Shown here: in pieces, positions 7,987 to 17,295 of the stretch | Layout: every line of letters starts with the position of its first letter | How positions within the stretch are numbered: the stretch's first letter is position 1 | Program-made: the position numbers and the translations under genes | Notes under the pieces: model-generated | What the model saw: the letters and a program-made list of their open reading frames with translations, nothing else | Databases searched by the model: none | What the model was told of the DNA's origin: nothing | From: Nakamurella lactea DSM 19367 | Lineage (GTDB): Bacteria > Actinomycetota > Actinomycetes > Mycobacteriales > Nakamurellaceae | NCBI RefSeq assembly: GCF_000426645.1 | Contig: NZ_AUFT01000007.1 | Coordinates: 372,001 to 436,000 of the forward strand | Reading direction: 5' to 3' | Length of the DNA: 64,000 nt

Positions 7987-9293
7987 GGAACAGTACTGCC
8001 GATGTCATCGTCGTCGGTGCCGGTGTCATCGGATCGGCCGTCGCCCTGGAACTCGCCCGACTCGGAATGACGACGATCGTGGTGGACCGGACCGGCGGCG
8101 CCGGACACGGTTCGACGAGCGCATCGAGTGCGATCGTCCGTTTCAACTACTCCACGTGGGACGGCGTCGCAACGGCGTGGGAGTCCAAGCATTGCTGGGA
8201 GAAATGGGCCGAACACCTCCAGTTCCGGGACAGTGCCGGCCTGGCGGCATTCCGCCGGACCGGCATGATGATGATCGATGCGCCAGCGGCGCCACGCGAG
8301 CGGATCATGCCGCTGTTCGAGGCAGTCGGGATCCCGTACGAGGAGTTGGATGCCGCCGCTCTGCGCGACCGGGTACCTGGTATCGACACCGGACGATACT
8401 GGCCGCCCAAACCCCTGAGCTCCGAGGACTTCTTCGCCGATGCCACGACCGAGGTAGGCGCCCTTTTCACGCCGGACGCCGGTTACGTGGACGACCCGCA
8501 ACTGGCCGCACACAACCTCGCGGTGGCCGCTGACCATCTCGGCGCGCGGTTCCGGTACAACGCCGCCGTAGTGGCGGTGGAAAGACACCGCGACCGGGTT
8601 AGCGGGGTGCTGCTGGCGGACGGAACACGCGTGCAGGCGCCGGTGGTGGTGAACGCTGCGGGGCCATGGTCGGGCGCGTTGAACCGACTGGCAGGTGTCG
8701 GAGCCGAGTTCACGGTGCATGTTCGCCCGATGCGGCAGGAGGTTCACCAGGTGCAGGCACCGCACGGCTATAACGGCGCGGGAAGCCTTGGCCCTGCGGT
8801 GGCGGACCTGGATCTCGGAGTCTATTTCCGTCCCGGATCGGGAGATCGGCTGTACATCGGAGGCACCGAGCCGGAGTGCGACCCCCTCGAGTGGCTGGAC
8901 GACCCTGACCTGGCCAACCCGAACGTGACTGTCGAGCGCTTCCAGGCACAGGTCGTGCGCGCGGCCCGGCGACTGCCGGACCTGACCGTCCCCAATGCGC
9001 CGGCGGGAATTGCCGGGGTTTACGACGTGGCGAGCGACTGGACGCCGATCTACGACCGGACCGATCTCGGCGGCTACTACGTCGCCATGGGTACCAGCGG
9101 CAACCAGTTCAAGAATGCGCCCCTGGCCGGGCGTTTTCTCGCCCTGCTCGTCGATCGTGTCGAGGCCGGGCACGACCACGACCGTGATCCGCTGCAGTAC
9201 CGGTGTGAGCACACCGGACACGAGATCAACCTCGCGGCGTTCTCCCGGAAACGTCCGGTCAACAACAACTCGACCGGAACTGTCATGGGGTGA
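7983..9293 (+). CDS. FAD-dependent oxidoreductase, DAO family
   Basis: Flavoprotein of the D-amino acid oxidase/sarcosine oxidase/glycine oxidase superfamily, 436 residues. The FAD ADP-binding motif GAGVIGSAVALELA lies at about residues 11-24, the second beta-alpha loop ends in VVDR, and VVNAAGPWSG is the typical mid-protein flavin contact. The C-terminal segment MGTSGNQFKNAP resembles the family's last FAD-binding glycine stretch. It would oxidise the amine of an amino acid or N-alkyl amino acid, giving a 2-oxoacid or aldehyde. The start overlaps the DUF885 stop, so the two are translated together and may act on successive intermediates. The exact amine substrate is unknown. Confidence 0.87.
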   Translation: MRNSTADVIVVGAGVIGSAVALELARLGMTTIVVDRTGGAGHGSTSASSAIVRFNYSTWDGVATAWESKHCWEKWAEHLQFRDSAGLAAFRRTGMMMIDAPAAPRERIMPLFEAVGIPYEELDAAALRDRVPGIDTGRYWPPKPLSSEDFFADATTEVGALFTPDAGYVDDPQLAAHNLAVAADHLGARFRYNAAVVAVERHRDRVSGVLLADGTRVQAPVVVNAAGPWSGALNRLAGVGAEFTVHVRPMRQEVHQVQAPHGYNGAGSLGPAVADLDLGVYFRPGSGDRLYIGGTEPECDPLEWLDDPDLANPNVTVERFQAQVVRAARRLPDLTVPNAPAGIAGVYDVASDWTPIYDRTDLGGYYVAMGTSGNQFKNAPLAGRFLALLVDRVEAGHDHDRDPLQYRCEHTGHEINLAAFSRKRPVNNNSTGTVMG

Positions 9294-9393
9294 AGGTGCG
9301 ACAGCGAACGAGTCACCGGCACAGCATCCGGTCGCCGCACCGAAGTGAGGCGCTCGGATGAGGGGCCCGTTGTGCGACAAGGATGGAGGAGCA

Positions 9394-11703
9394 ATGCAGG
9401 ACGACTTGCTCGAGCGATACCGAAGGGCCGCATCGCTGGGGCCGGAGCAGCTGCTGGCGCTGATGCGCAACCGCAACATCTCCCCGCACTGGACCGGGGA
9501 CGGGGACCGGTTCTGGTACCGGCGGGAGCGGGAGACCGGAGGGCACGAGTACGCGCTCGTCGATCCAGAGGACTTCAGCAGCCGGCCGCTGTTCGACCAC
9601 CAGGCGACCGCGGCGCGACTGGCGTCGCTCCTGGGCACTGAGGTCGATCCCTGGCAGCTCCCGATTGATTCCTACGATGCGGACCCGGCCGGAGGCGTCA
9701 GAGTGGCGCTGGTCGACGGCCGGATCGCCGCGCTCCGTGAGGGCGGCGACCAGATTGACGCGTCGCCGAAGTCCGCCGTGCTGGCCAGCCCCGACGGAGC
9801 TTACGAACTGTTCGTCAGCGACCACAATCTTTGGCTGCGCGCCATCGGGAGCGGCGAAGAGCGCGCGTTGACCGCGGACGGCGAGCCGCACTGGTCATGG
9901 GGGGCCCTGCCTGACTACAACGTGGTCCATATCCCCCTACTCAGGCAGGGGCGACTACTCCCGCCCGTGTTCACCGGCTTTTCGCCGACCGGCCGCCTGG
10001 TCGTCACCCTGCGCCCGGACGAGCGCGACTACCCGGAATACCCATTCGTGGAACAGCTTCCGGCCGATCGCGCCCGGCCCAGGACGTACCCGATCCGCAA
10101 CCTGCTCGACGATGAGAATCGCCGCGGCACACCACAGCTGGCGATCATCGAGGTGGAGACCGGGCGGCGGGTGAGCATCGACCTCGGCGAGGAACTGGCA
10201 GCCACGCTGATGTCCACCGGCCTGGACGTGCTGACCTGGGGAGCGGAAGACGAGTGCCTGTACGTGCTGGCCCACCGGGTAGGGACCGGCACCGCCACCC
10301 TGGAACGGATCGACGTGCGGACCGGTGAGCAGAGCACGGTGATCTCCGAGACCGCCGACCACATCTACGAGCCGAACACCCACCTCTACAGCCTGCCGCT
10401 GATCCGGGTCCTGCCGCGCACCCGCGAGGTCATCTGGTTCTCCCAGCGCGACGGATGGGGACACCTGTACCGATACGACCTAGACACCGGTGACTGCACG
10501 AACGCCATCACCTCGGGTGAGTTGGTGGTGCGGGACATCCTGCGGGTGGACGAGGAACAGCGGGAGGTTTACCTGCTCGCCGGTAGCGGCGCCGACGGTC
10601 ACAATCCATACTGGCGCAAGCTCTATCGCGCCGGACTCGACGGCGGCTCCCAACTCTTGCTGACGCCCGAGCCCGCCGACCACGAGATCCCGGCCAGGGT
10701 GCCGCAGTTCTTCGGGTTGGTCTTCGGCGTTCCGGACGTTACCGCGATCAGCCCCAGCGGGCGGTTTGTCATCGACCATATGTCGACGGTCTCCCGCGCG
10801 CCCGAGATCGTGCTGCGGGAGACTCGCCACGGCGGTCTCGTCGGCACGCTGGAGAAGACAGACGTCAGTGCCCTGCTGGCCGCCGGCTACCGGCCACCGG
10901 AACAGTTCACCGTGAAGGCGGACGACGGGCAAACCGATCTGTGGGGTGTGCTGAGCCTGCCTCCCGGACTGGCCGACGACGAGCGGGCGCCGGTCATCGA
11001 CCTGATGTACGCCGGCTTTCAGAAGGCAACCCAGCCGACCAGCTTCCTGGGTTCTGACCTGGACCACCGGTCCGTTCAGGCCGCGGTTGGCTACGGCATC
11101 CTGGGCTTCGCGACGGTCGTGCTGGATGGTCGCGGAACACCCGGCCGGGACCGGGTGTTCCGGCAGTGGACGCAACGCCACCCGGACATCACCCGTGGAC
11201 TGGCCGACCACGTGACCGCCATCCGTAAGCTGGCCGAGCGATACCCGTTGGACTTGAACCGGGTCGGCGTGACCGGACACTCGTACGGCGGCTACCACTC
11301 GGTGCGTTCAATGCTGCTGTTCCCCGACTTCTTCAAGGTCGGCGTGAGCTCGGCAGGCGTACACGTCCCACAGAAGCTGCCCAACGGCATGTGGGCCTGG
11401 CACGTCGGTGCCGAAACACCGCGCGACTCCGACCTCTACCGGTCTCTGGGAAACCTGCCACTGGTTGATCGACTCAGCGGGAAGCTCCTGCTGCTTTTCG
11501 GCGATCTGGACGAGAACGCCACACCGGACCACACGCTGGCCCTGGTGAACGCACTGATGAGCGCCGGCAAGCGATTCGACATGAAGCTCTGGCCTGGAAT
11601 GGACCACTACCGCACGAACACCGGGTACATCCGGATGATCACCTGGGACTACTTCGTCGAGAACCTGCTGGGCGAGCGGCCGCCCGAGCAGTTCGTGCCG
11701 TGA
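9394..11703 (+). CDS. S9 family prolyl oligopeptidase / DPP4-like serine peptidase
   Basis: About 769 residues with an N-terminal beta-propeller of the DPP-IV type (roughly 60-520) and a C-terminal alpha/beta hydrolase domain. Catalytic serine in GVTGHSYGGYHS, Asp in FGDLDENATPDHT and His in PGMDHYRTNTGY. It should remove dipeptides or hydrolyse short peptides. No signal peptide is seen. The ATG at 9394 is chosen for its GGAGGA; an in-frame ATG at 9358 adds 12 residues (MRGPLCDKDGGA) unlike the family. It follows the oxidase at a 100-base distance and precedes a peptide-binding lipoprotein, so it is probably part of a peptide-utilisation operon. Confidence 0.88.
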   Translation: MQDDLLERYRRAASLGPEQLLALMRNRNISPHWTGDGDRFWYRRERETGGHEYALVDPEDFSSRPLFDHQATAARLASLLGTEVDPWQLPIDSYDADPAGGVRVALVDGRIAALREGGDQIDASPKSAVLASPDGAYELFVSDHNLWLRAIGSGEERALTADGEPHWSWGALPDYNVVHIPLLRQGRLLPPVFTGFSPTGRLVVTLRPDERDYPEYPFVEQLPADRARPRTYPIRNLLDDENRRGTPQLAIIEVETGRRVSIDLGEELAATLMSTGLDVLTWGAEDECLYVLAHRVGTGTATLERIDVRTGEQSTVISETADHIYEPNTHLYSLPLIRVLPRTREVIWFSQRDGWGHLYRYDLDTGDCTNAITSGELVVRDILRVDEEQREVYLLAGSGADGHNPYWRKLYRAGLDGGSQLLLTPEPADHEIPARVPQFFGLVFGVPDVTAISPSGRFVIDHMSTVSRAPEIVLRETRHGGLVGTLEKTDVSALLAAGYRPPEQFTVKADDGQTDLWGVLSLPPGLADDERAPVIDLMYAGFQKATQPTSFLGSDLDHRSVQAAVGYGILGFATVVLDGRGTPGRDRVFRQWTQRHPDITRGLADHVTAIRKLAERYPLDLNRVGVTGHSYGGYHSVRSMLLFPDFFKVGVSSAGVHVPQKLPNGMWAWHVGAETPRDSDLYRSLGNLPLVDRLSGKLLLLFGDLDENATPDHTLALVNALMSAGKRFDMKLWPGMDHYRTNTGYIRMITWDYFVENLLGERPPEQFVP

Positions 11704-11891
11704 CGAAAGGCCCGTTGCCGCGCAGTGGGTTCCGGACCGGACGGGACCACCGCCCGAGCCCGCTTGGCCCCTGCAACACATGTTCTGACCGGCGGGTCAA
11801 GAACGCTACGTCCGTAGATGGTGTGCCCGGCCGCGGGCGGACACACTCAGCGAAACCCAAGCACGGCATCACCGACAGAAAGGTCGTCGAA

Positions 11892-13565
11892 ATGTCGACG
11901 AGAATGACGGCCGGGCGGCGTTCCTGGCTGTGCGGTCTGATCGGGCTCACATTGTTGATGTCCGGCTGCTCAAGTGGCGCCAGCTCGAACTCCGGCCCCG
12001 GTGCTGGCTCCGGGCAAGCTGCCGGCTCCGGTTCCGGCCCGGCGGCGGGCTCCGGTGCCGCCGGCGCGACGGTGCCGTCCGTCAACATCGCGCTCGGGGC
12101 TCACCCGAACTCCCTGGACATCACCAAACATTTCGACGCGGTCAACATGGGGACCATGTCTCTGTTCACCGAGCCGCTCGAACGCATCGCCAGCGACGGG
12201 AGCACGACCCCGAACCTGGCGACGAAGGTTGCCGAGCCGAACGACACCACGATCGTTTACACACTGCGCGACGACGCAACGTTCAGCAATGGGGACCCGC
12301 TCACCCCGGCGGATGTGGTCTGGACCATCCAGCACGTCACCGACGCGAAAGCGGGCGCCCAGACCTCGTCTCTGGTGAAGAGCGTCGCGAGCGTCAAGCA
12401 GACCGGTGACAACGAGGTGACGGTGACCCTCAGCCATCCCGATCCGACCGTTCGAAAGAACCTGTCGTTGGTCGCGCTGGTGCAGAACGCCAAGTTCGCC
12501 AAGGCCCACGCCAGTGATCTAGGCACCCCGGCGGCGGTGCCGGTCGGCACCGGCCCCTACCAGGTGACAAAGTTCGGCACCGAGGCTGTCACGCTGACCC
12601 GGAATCCGCACTATTGGGGAGACAAGCCCGCCCCGGATGCCGTGACGATCAGCTATCTCGCCACCGACAACACCGCGCAGTTGGCCATGCGTTCAGGCGA
12701 TATCCAGGGTGCCCTGGTCAACGATGCCACCACCCTGGCGCAGTGGAAGGCGATCGGTGGCAGCACGGCCTACTCGTCGCAGGCGCTGCTGTCCCAGTTC
12801 CTGTCCCTGGACACCACTGCCGCGCCCTTCGACGACCCTCATGTCCGCAAGGCGATGGCCTACGCGATTGATCGCAAGGGCCTGCTGCAGGCCGCGTTCG
12901 GTGGGAATGCCAGCCTTCTACCCAGCCTGATGCCCGTCGGCGTCATCGCCCCGGTCGCTCCGTCCGAGGACGCCGCCAACAGTTTCTTGGACGGACTACC
13001 GGCGTATGAATTCGACATGGACAAGGCGAAGGCCGAGCTGGCCGAGTCTTCCCACGCCGACGGATTCGCCGTGACCATCCCCTACATCTCCGAGCAGCCC
13101 TGGAGCAAGCTCACCGTGCTGAATCTCCAGCAGAACCTCAAACCGCTCGGTATCACGGTCACGCCGAAGCCACTGAGCTCGCAGGAGTGGGTGGCCGCGG
13201 TCTTCGGCCACAAGACGACATCGGTGTGGCCCATGGCCTTCGCCGCGGCGACGCCGGACCCGGTGGGGCTCGGCCGGGTCGTCACCGAAGCGGCGATGAC
13301 CGCGCCCGGCGGATACAACTTCGCCAAATGGGCCCCCGCCGACCTGCAGGAGCCGGCCGAGACGTTGACGAGCTCGGTGGACAAGGCCGCCCGCTGGGAG
13401 GCGGCGCAGAAGATCCTCACCGCGATCGCGACGGAGGTGCCGTACATTCCGCTCTTCCAACCCCAGTACAACCTGGTGTTGGCCAAGGGGTTCACCTTCG
13501 CCGAGACGCCGGGGATCATGGAAGTCGCGAGCGGAACCTGGATGAACGAGCTCCGGGCCGGGTAG
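11892..13565 (+). CDS. ABC transporter substrate-binding lipoprotein, family 5 (peptide type)
   Basis: Extracellular solute-binding protein of the DppA/OppA/GsiB family, 557 residues. A lipoprotein signal peptide ends in the lipobox LMSGC (Cys about residue 27), followed by a Gly/Ser/Ala-rich flexible linker to about residue 57. The mature part has family hallmarks: FTEPLERIASDG, YTLRDDATFSNGDPLTPADV, and GTGPYQV followed by RNPHYWG. ATG 11892 is chosen because the signal peptide starts there; the open frame upstream is not signal-like. It is followed at 46 bases by the permease genes, so it supplies this importer. Ligand class: di/oligopeptides or similar. Regulation by the neighbouring PucR protein is possible. 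Confidence 0.92.
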   Translation: MSTRMTAGRRSWLCGLIGLTLLMSGCSSGASSNSGPGAGSGQAAGSGSGPAAGSGAAGATVPSVNIALGAHPNSLDITKHFDAVNMGTMSLFTEPLERIASDGSTTPNLATKVAEPNDTTIVYTLRDDATFSNGDPLTPADVVWTIQHVTDAKAGAQTSSLVKSVASVKQTGDNEVTVTLSHPDPTVRKNLSLVALVQNAKFAKAHASDLGTPAAVPVGTGPYQVTKFGTEAVTLTRNPHYWGDKPAPDAVTISYLATDNTAQLAMRSGDIQGALVNDATTLAQWKAIGGSTAYSSQALLSQFLSLDTTAAPFDDPHVRKAMAYAIDRKGLLQAAFGGNASLLPSLMPVGVIAPVAPSEDAANSFLDGLPAYEFDMDKAKAELAESSHADGFAVTIPYISEQPWSKLTVLNLQQNLKPLGITVTPKPLSSQEWVAAVFGHKTTSVWPMAFAAATPDPVGLGRVVTEAAMTAPGGYNFAKWAPADLQEPAETLTSSVDKAARWEAAQKILTAIATEVPYIPLFQPQYNLVLAKGFTFAETPGIMEVASGTWMNELRAG

Positions 13566-13611
13566 CGAGCGTGCCGTCAGTGAGCGACCGCCGTCCGAAG
13601 GGACTCTGTCG

Positions 13612-14565
13612 ATGCAGGTCGTTGTCTTCATAGCAAAGCGACTGGTAGCGATGGTCGTGGTGCTGCTGCTGGTGAGTTTGTTGGTGTTCAGTCTCCTGAT
13701 GCTGAGCCCCGGCTCGATCCTGGCGACGCTGCTCGGTACCCAACCGACCACCCCGGAGCTGATCCATTCGCTCGAAGAGCGCTACCACCTCAACGACCCG
13801 TTCTTCGTCCAGTACTGGAATTGGCTGGTCAACGCACTTCACGGTGATTTCGGTCAGTCCATCCAGTCCGGTGAAGACGTCACCACCGTGGTGGCCGATC
13901 GCTTGCCGGTCACGCTCGGACTGGCTGGGCTCGCGTTGTTGCTCGTGCTGGTGATCGGGATTCCGGCCGGCATGGCCGCCGGCATGCGCCGGGGCAAGCC
14001 GTTCGACCGGCTTGTCACGCTGCTGACGATCGTCGGGATGAGCGCGCCGGTATTCACCGTCGGAATCCTGCTCATCTACGTCTTCGGAGTGCGGTTCGAG
14101 ATCATGCCGGTCTACGGCGCGGGCGAGGGATTCCTAGGGCGCATCGAACATCTCACCCTCCCCGCGGTGGCGCTGGCCACCGGTCTGACCGCGTTGATCG
14201 TGCGCCAGACCAGGGCGGCGACGATGACCGTCATGGATCAGGACTACATCACGTTCGCCCGGGCGCGTGGCCTGAGCCGATCGCGCATCCTGATTCCGTA
14301 TGCGCTGCGGAACACCGCACTGCCGATGGTCACCGCCGCGGGACTCATGCTGATCGGTGCGATTTCCGGGACCGTCATCATCGAGACCGTCTTCTCGCTG
14401 CAGGGCGTCGGCTCTCTCATGATCGAATCCGTTCAGGCGAAGGACATTCCGGTCGTCCAAGGGCTCGCGCTCTTCATCGCAGTCCTGGTGGTCGTGGTGA
14501 ACCTGGTGGTCGATCTGCTCGCTCTGATCATCGATCCCCGCATTCGGCTCTCGGTGAAGGGATAG
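13612..14565 (+). CDS. Peptide ABC transporter permease, DppB/GsiC type
   Basis: Inner-membrane permease, 317 residues, with about six helices. It begins with the family's N-terminal helix (VVVLLLVSLLVFSLLML) and carries the EAA-like ATPase contact loop DQDYITFARARGLSRSRIL. The periplasmic domain after helix 1 includes the typical YHLNDPFFVQYWNW. It pairs with the second permease, which begins four bases after this stop. Together with the lipoprotein upstream and the fused ATPase downstream it forms a complete importer. Confidence 0.92.
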   Translation: MQVVVFIAKRLVAMVVVLLLVSLLVFSLLMLSPGSILATLLGTQPTTPELIHSLEERYHLNDPFFVQYWNWLVNALHGDFGQSIQSGEDVTTVVADRLPVTLGLAGLALLLVLVIGIPAGMAAGMRRGKPFDRLVTLLTIVGMSAPVFTVGILLIYVFGVRFEIMPVYGAGEGFLGRIEHLTLPAVALATGLTALIVRQTRAATMTVMDQDYITFARARGLSRSRILIPYALRNTALPMVTAAGLMLIGAISGTVIIETVFSLQGVGSLMIESVQAKDIPVVQGLALFIAVLVVVVNLVVDLLALIIDPRIRLSVKG

Positions 14566-14569
14566 CGAC

Positions 14570-15427
14570 GTGACTGCTGAAACCGCGCTCGTCGTGGCCC
14601 CGGCCCGCACGCCTCGGCGACCGTCGGTGCTGATCATGCTGGCGTTCACCGTCCTGCTGATCGTCGCGGTGCTTGCCGTGTTCGGGCAATGGCTGGCTCC
14701 GCAGGACCCGACCGTTCAGGACCCGCTGCTGAGTGTTACGCCGCCGGGCGATGGCCACCTGCTCGGCACCGACCAACTCGGCAGGGACGTCTTTTCGCTG
14801 ATCATTGCGGCCGCGCGATCGGCGATCGTCGGACCCGTGTGCGTTGCGTTGGGGTGCGTGCTGATCGGCGGCACGCTGGGCATGGTCGGCGCCTACTTCG
14901 GCGGGGTGGCAGACGTTGCAGTGAACCGGTTTGCCGATCTGGTGTACGCCCTGCCCGCGCTTTTGATCGCGATCGTCGTCATCGGCGTCGTCGACGGTGG
15001 CTACTGGCTGACCGCCGCGATCCTGATCTTCCTGTCCACCCCGTATCAGATCCGGCTCTGTCGCAGCGTCACCATGGTGCAGGTCCGGCTGCCGTACGTG
15101 GATGCGGCACGAACGATCGGGCTGACGTCCAGGCGGACGCTGTTCCGGCACATCCTGCCGAACATCCTGCCGACCGTCGTCGCCACCCTGCTGCTCGATT
15201 TCGTGGCCGCCTTGATCGGCTATTCCGCGCTGGCGTATCTCGGCCTCGGCGTGCAGGCCGGTCAGCCGGACTGGGGTGCCATGCTGGCCGAGGGCCAGTC
15301 GTTCATCACGGTGAACCCGTGGTTGTCATTGGCCCCCGCGATCATGCTCATCGCCACCGCCTCCAGCGTCACCCTCGTCGGAGACTGGCTGTACGATCGG
15401 CTCTCATCGAAGGCGGTGTCGAGGTGA
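14570..15427 (+). CDS. Peptide ABC transporter permease, DppC/GsiD type
   Basis: Second permease of the peptide importer, 285 residues, starting with GTG 14570. Features are the DppC-type N-terminal helix, the LLGTDQLGRDVFS signature and the ATPase contact VRLPYVDAARTIGLTSRRTL. The stop overlaps the GTG of the ATPase gene (GTGA), so both are co-translated. The long forward frame across this gene in another phase is a shadow; the real ATPase begins only at 15424. Confidence 0.92.
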   Translation: MTAETALVVAPARTPRRPSVLIMLAFTVLLIVAVLAVFGQWLAPQDPTVQDPLLSVTPPGDGHLLGTDQLGRDVFSLIIAAARSAIVGPVCVALGCVLIGGTLGMVGAYFGGVADVAVNRFADLVYALPALLIAIVVIGVVDGGYWLTAAILIFLSTPYQIRLCRSVTMVQVRLPYVDAARTIGLTSRRTLFRHILPNILPTVVATLLLDFVAALIGYSALAYLGLGVQAGQPDWGAMLAEGQSFITVNPWLSLAPAIMLIATASSVTLVGDWLYDRLSSKAVSR

Positions 15428-17283
15428 CCACTTCGGGCAGCGACGGCGAAGATGTCCTGCTGGAGGTCGAGGGGCTGACGGTCACCGCAAGCAAGCCGGA
15501 CCGAACCCTGGTTCGCGATGTCGGTCTCCGGATCGGACCGGGTCGGACGCTCGGCGTCGTCGGGGAGTCCGGCAGCGGGAAGTCCCTGACCGCGCGTTCA
15601 CTGGTCGGTCTGCTGCCGGCCGGCCTGCACGCGATCGGAAGTGCTTCGTTCCAGGGCATCTCGCTCCTCAACGCACCGGAGCGAACCCTGCGCAGGCTGC
15701 GCGGAGACCGGATCAGCCTGCTGCTGCAAGATCCGTTCACCATGCTGAACCCGTCCCAGACGATCGGCGCGCACATCGGCGAGTCGCTGCCGCGGGACGT
15801 TCGCCACGACCGGCAGCGTCGATCACGGGAGATCGAACGTCGGCTGCTGGAGGTCGGGCTGTCCTCGGAGGTCGCCCAGCGCTTCCCCTTTCAACTCTCC
15901 GGCGGCATGTGTCAGCGGGTGGCGTTGGCGGCGGCGCTGGCCAGCGACCCGGACCTGCTCATCGCCGACGAGCCGACGACCGCGCTGGACGTGACAACGC
16001 AGAACGACATCCTGCGGCTGTTGAAAGGTTTGCAGGAACAGCGTGGGATGGCGCTGATCCTCATCACCCACGATCTGCAGGTTGCTTTTTCGGTGTGCGA
16101 CCGCGTCCAGGTGATGTACGCCGGGTCGGTGGTGGAGCAGGCACCTGCAGCGGAGCTGATGACCGAACCGCTCCATCCGTACAGCCTCGGACTGCTGAGG
16201 TCGGAGCCGCCGGTCGACCACTACGTCGGGCAGCTGAACTCCATCCCGGGGAATGTGCCGTCGCCGGACTCTGTCCGGCACGTGTGCGCTTTCGCTGCCC
16301 GCTGTGACTGGGCGGCCGATCGATGCCGGAGCGCCCGCCCCGGCCTGCAGACCGTCAGGGCGGGCCGCACGTCGGCCTGCGCCCGCGTCGAATCCATCGC
16401 CGAGGAACTGCGCGCGGCCGTCGCCGAGATCGAGCACGAGAGGTCCGCCACCCCGGCGCCGCCGGCCGGCCCGCCGATCCTGACCCTCTCCGAGGTCCGG
16501 AAGTCGTTCCAGAGCACCGGTCTGCTCCGTTCGTCCACCAGGACGGTAGCTCTGAACGGCGTCTCCTTCACCATCACCGCGGGTGAATCGCTGGGCCTGG
16601 TCGGCGAAACCGGGTCGGGCAAGACCACGATCGCCAGGTCCATCCTCGGGCTCACCACAGTGGATTCAGGGACGATCGAAGCGGGTGGACTTGACGTCAC
16701 CTCCTACCGCCGGCTCAAGTCGGCGGAGCGAAAGCGCGCGCGTCGATTTGTCCAGGTCGTGTTCCAGGACCCGTACGCTTCGCTGAACCCGTCGCTCACC
16801 GTCGGCAGCACGCTTCGGGAGGTGCTGGCACTACGGAGTAGCAGCGCCGCGGACGACGAGGTCGCCGAGCTGCTCCGCCAGGTCGGCCTGCCGGGCTCGT
16901 ACGCGGTGCGTCGGCCTGCCGCCCTGTCCGGCGGCGAACGCCAGCGTGTGGCCATCGCCCGGGCCGTAGCGATGCGCCCCGAACTCCTCATCTGCGACGA
17001 ACCGGTGGCGGCACTGGATGTCTCGGCCCAGGCACAGGTGCTCGAGCTGCTCCGAGAGATCCGCCGCCGCCACGGGATGGCCATGCTGTTCATCACGCAC
17101 GACCTGTCCGTCGTGCGCCAGATGGCGGACCGAGTCGTGGTCTTGTACCGCGGCGAGGTGGTCGAATCCGGCGACACCGGCCAAGTGCTCGATCGACCGG
17201 CGCACGTCTACACACGGAAGCTGATCCTGGCCGTTCCCGGACGAGGTCGACGGCCGTCACTGCCGGCCATCGAGCCCGGATAG
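15424..17283 (+). CDS. Fused double ATPase of peptide/glutathione-type ABC importer
   Basis: About 619 residues with two complete ABC modules in one chain, equivalent to DppD plus DppF and close in size to the fused GsiA ATPase of the E. coli glutathione importer. Module 1: Walker A GESGSGKS, signature LSGGMCQR, Walker B LLIADEP. It ends with a Cys-containing oligopeptide/dipeptide C-terminal domain (CAFAARCDWAADRC). Module 2: Walker A GETGSGKT, signature LSGGERQR, Walker B LLICDEP. GTG 15424 overlaps the permease stop. A gamma-glutamyltranspeptidase-family gene 3.4 kb downstream fits a glutathione-like or gamma-glutamyl cargo, though ordinary peptides are equally possible. Confidence 0.92.
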   Translation: MTTSGSDGEDVLLEVEGLTVTASKPDRTLVRDVGLRIGPGRTLGVVGESGSGKSLTARSLVGLLPAGLHAIGSASFQGISLLNAPERTLRRLRGDRISLLLQDPFTMLNPSQTIGAHIGESLPRDVRHDRQRRSREIERRLLEVGLSSEVAQRFPFQLSGGMCQRVALAAALASDPDLLIADEPTTALDVTTQNDILRLLKGLQEQRGMALILITHDLQVAFSVCDRVQVMYAGSVVEQAPAAELMTEPLHPYSLGLLRSEPPVDHYVGQLNSIPGNVPSPDSVRHVCAFAARCDWAADRCRSARPGLQTVRAGRTSACARVESIAEELRAAVAEIEHERSATPAPPAGPPILTLSEVRKSFQSTGLLRSSTRTVALNGVSFTITAGESLGLVGETGSGKTTIARSILGLTTVDSGTIEAGGLDVTSYRRLKSAERKRARRFVQVVFQDPYASLNPSLTVGSTLREVLALRSSSAADDEVAELLRQVGLPGSYAVRRPAALSGGERQRVAIARAVAMRPELLICDEPVAALDVSAQAQVLELLREIRRRHGMAMLFITHDLSVVRQMADRVVVLYRGEVVESGDTGQVLDRPAHVYTRKLILAVPGRGRRPSLPAIEPG

Positions 17284-17295
17284 CCGCCCGACGGA

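Noticed and set aside
14689-15423. Upstream extension of the fused ATPase frame
   Set aside because: Opposite-phase reading of the permease gene; the ATPase domain begins at GTG 15424 with a coupled overlap.
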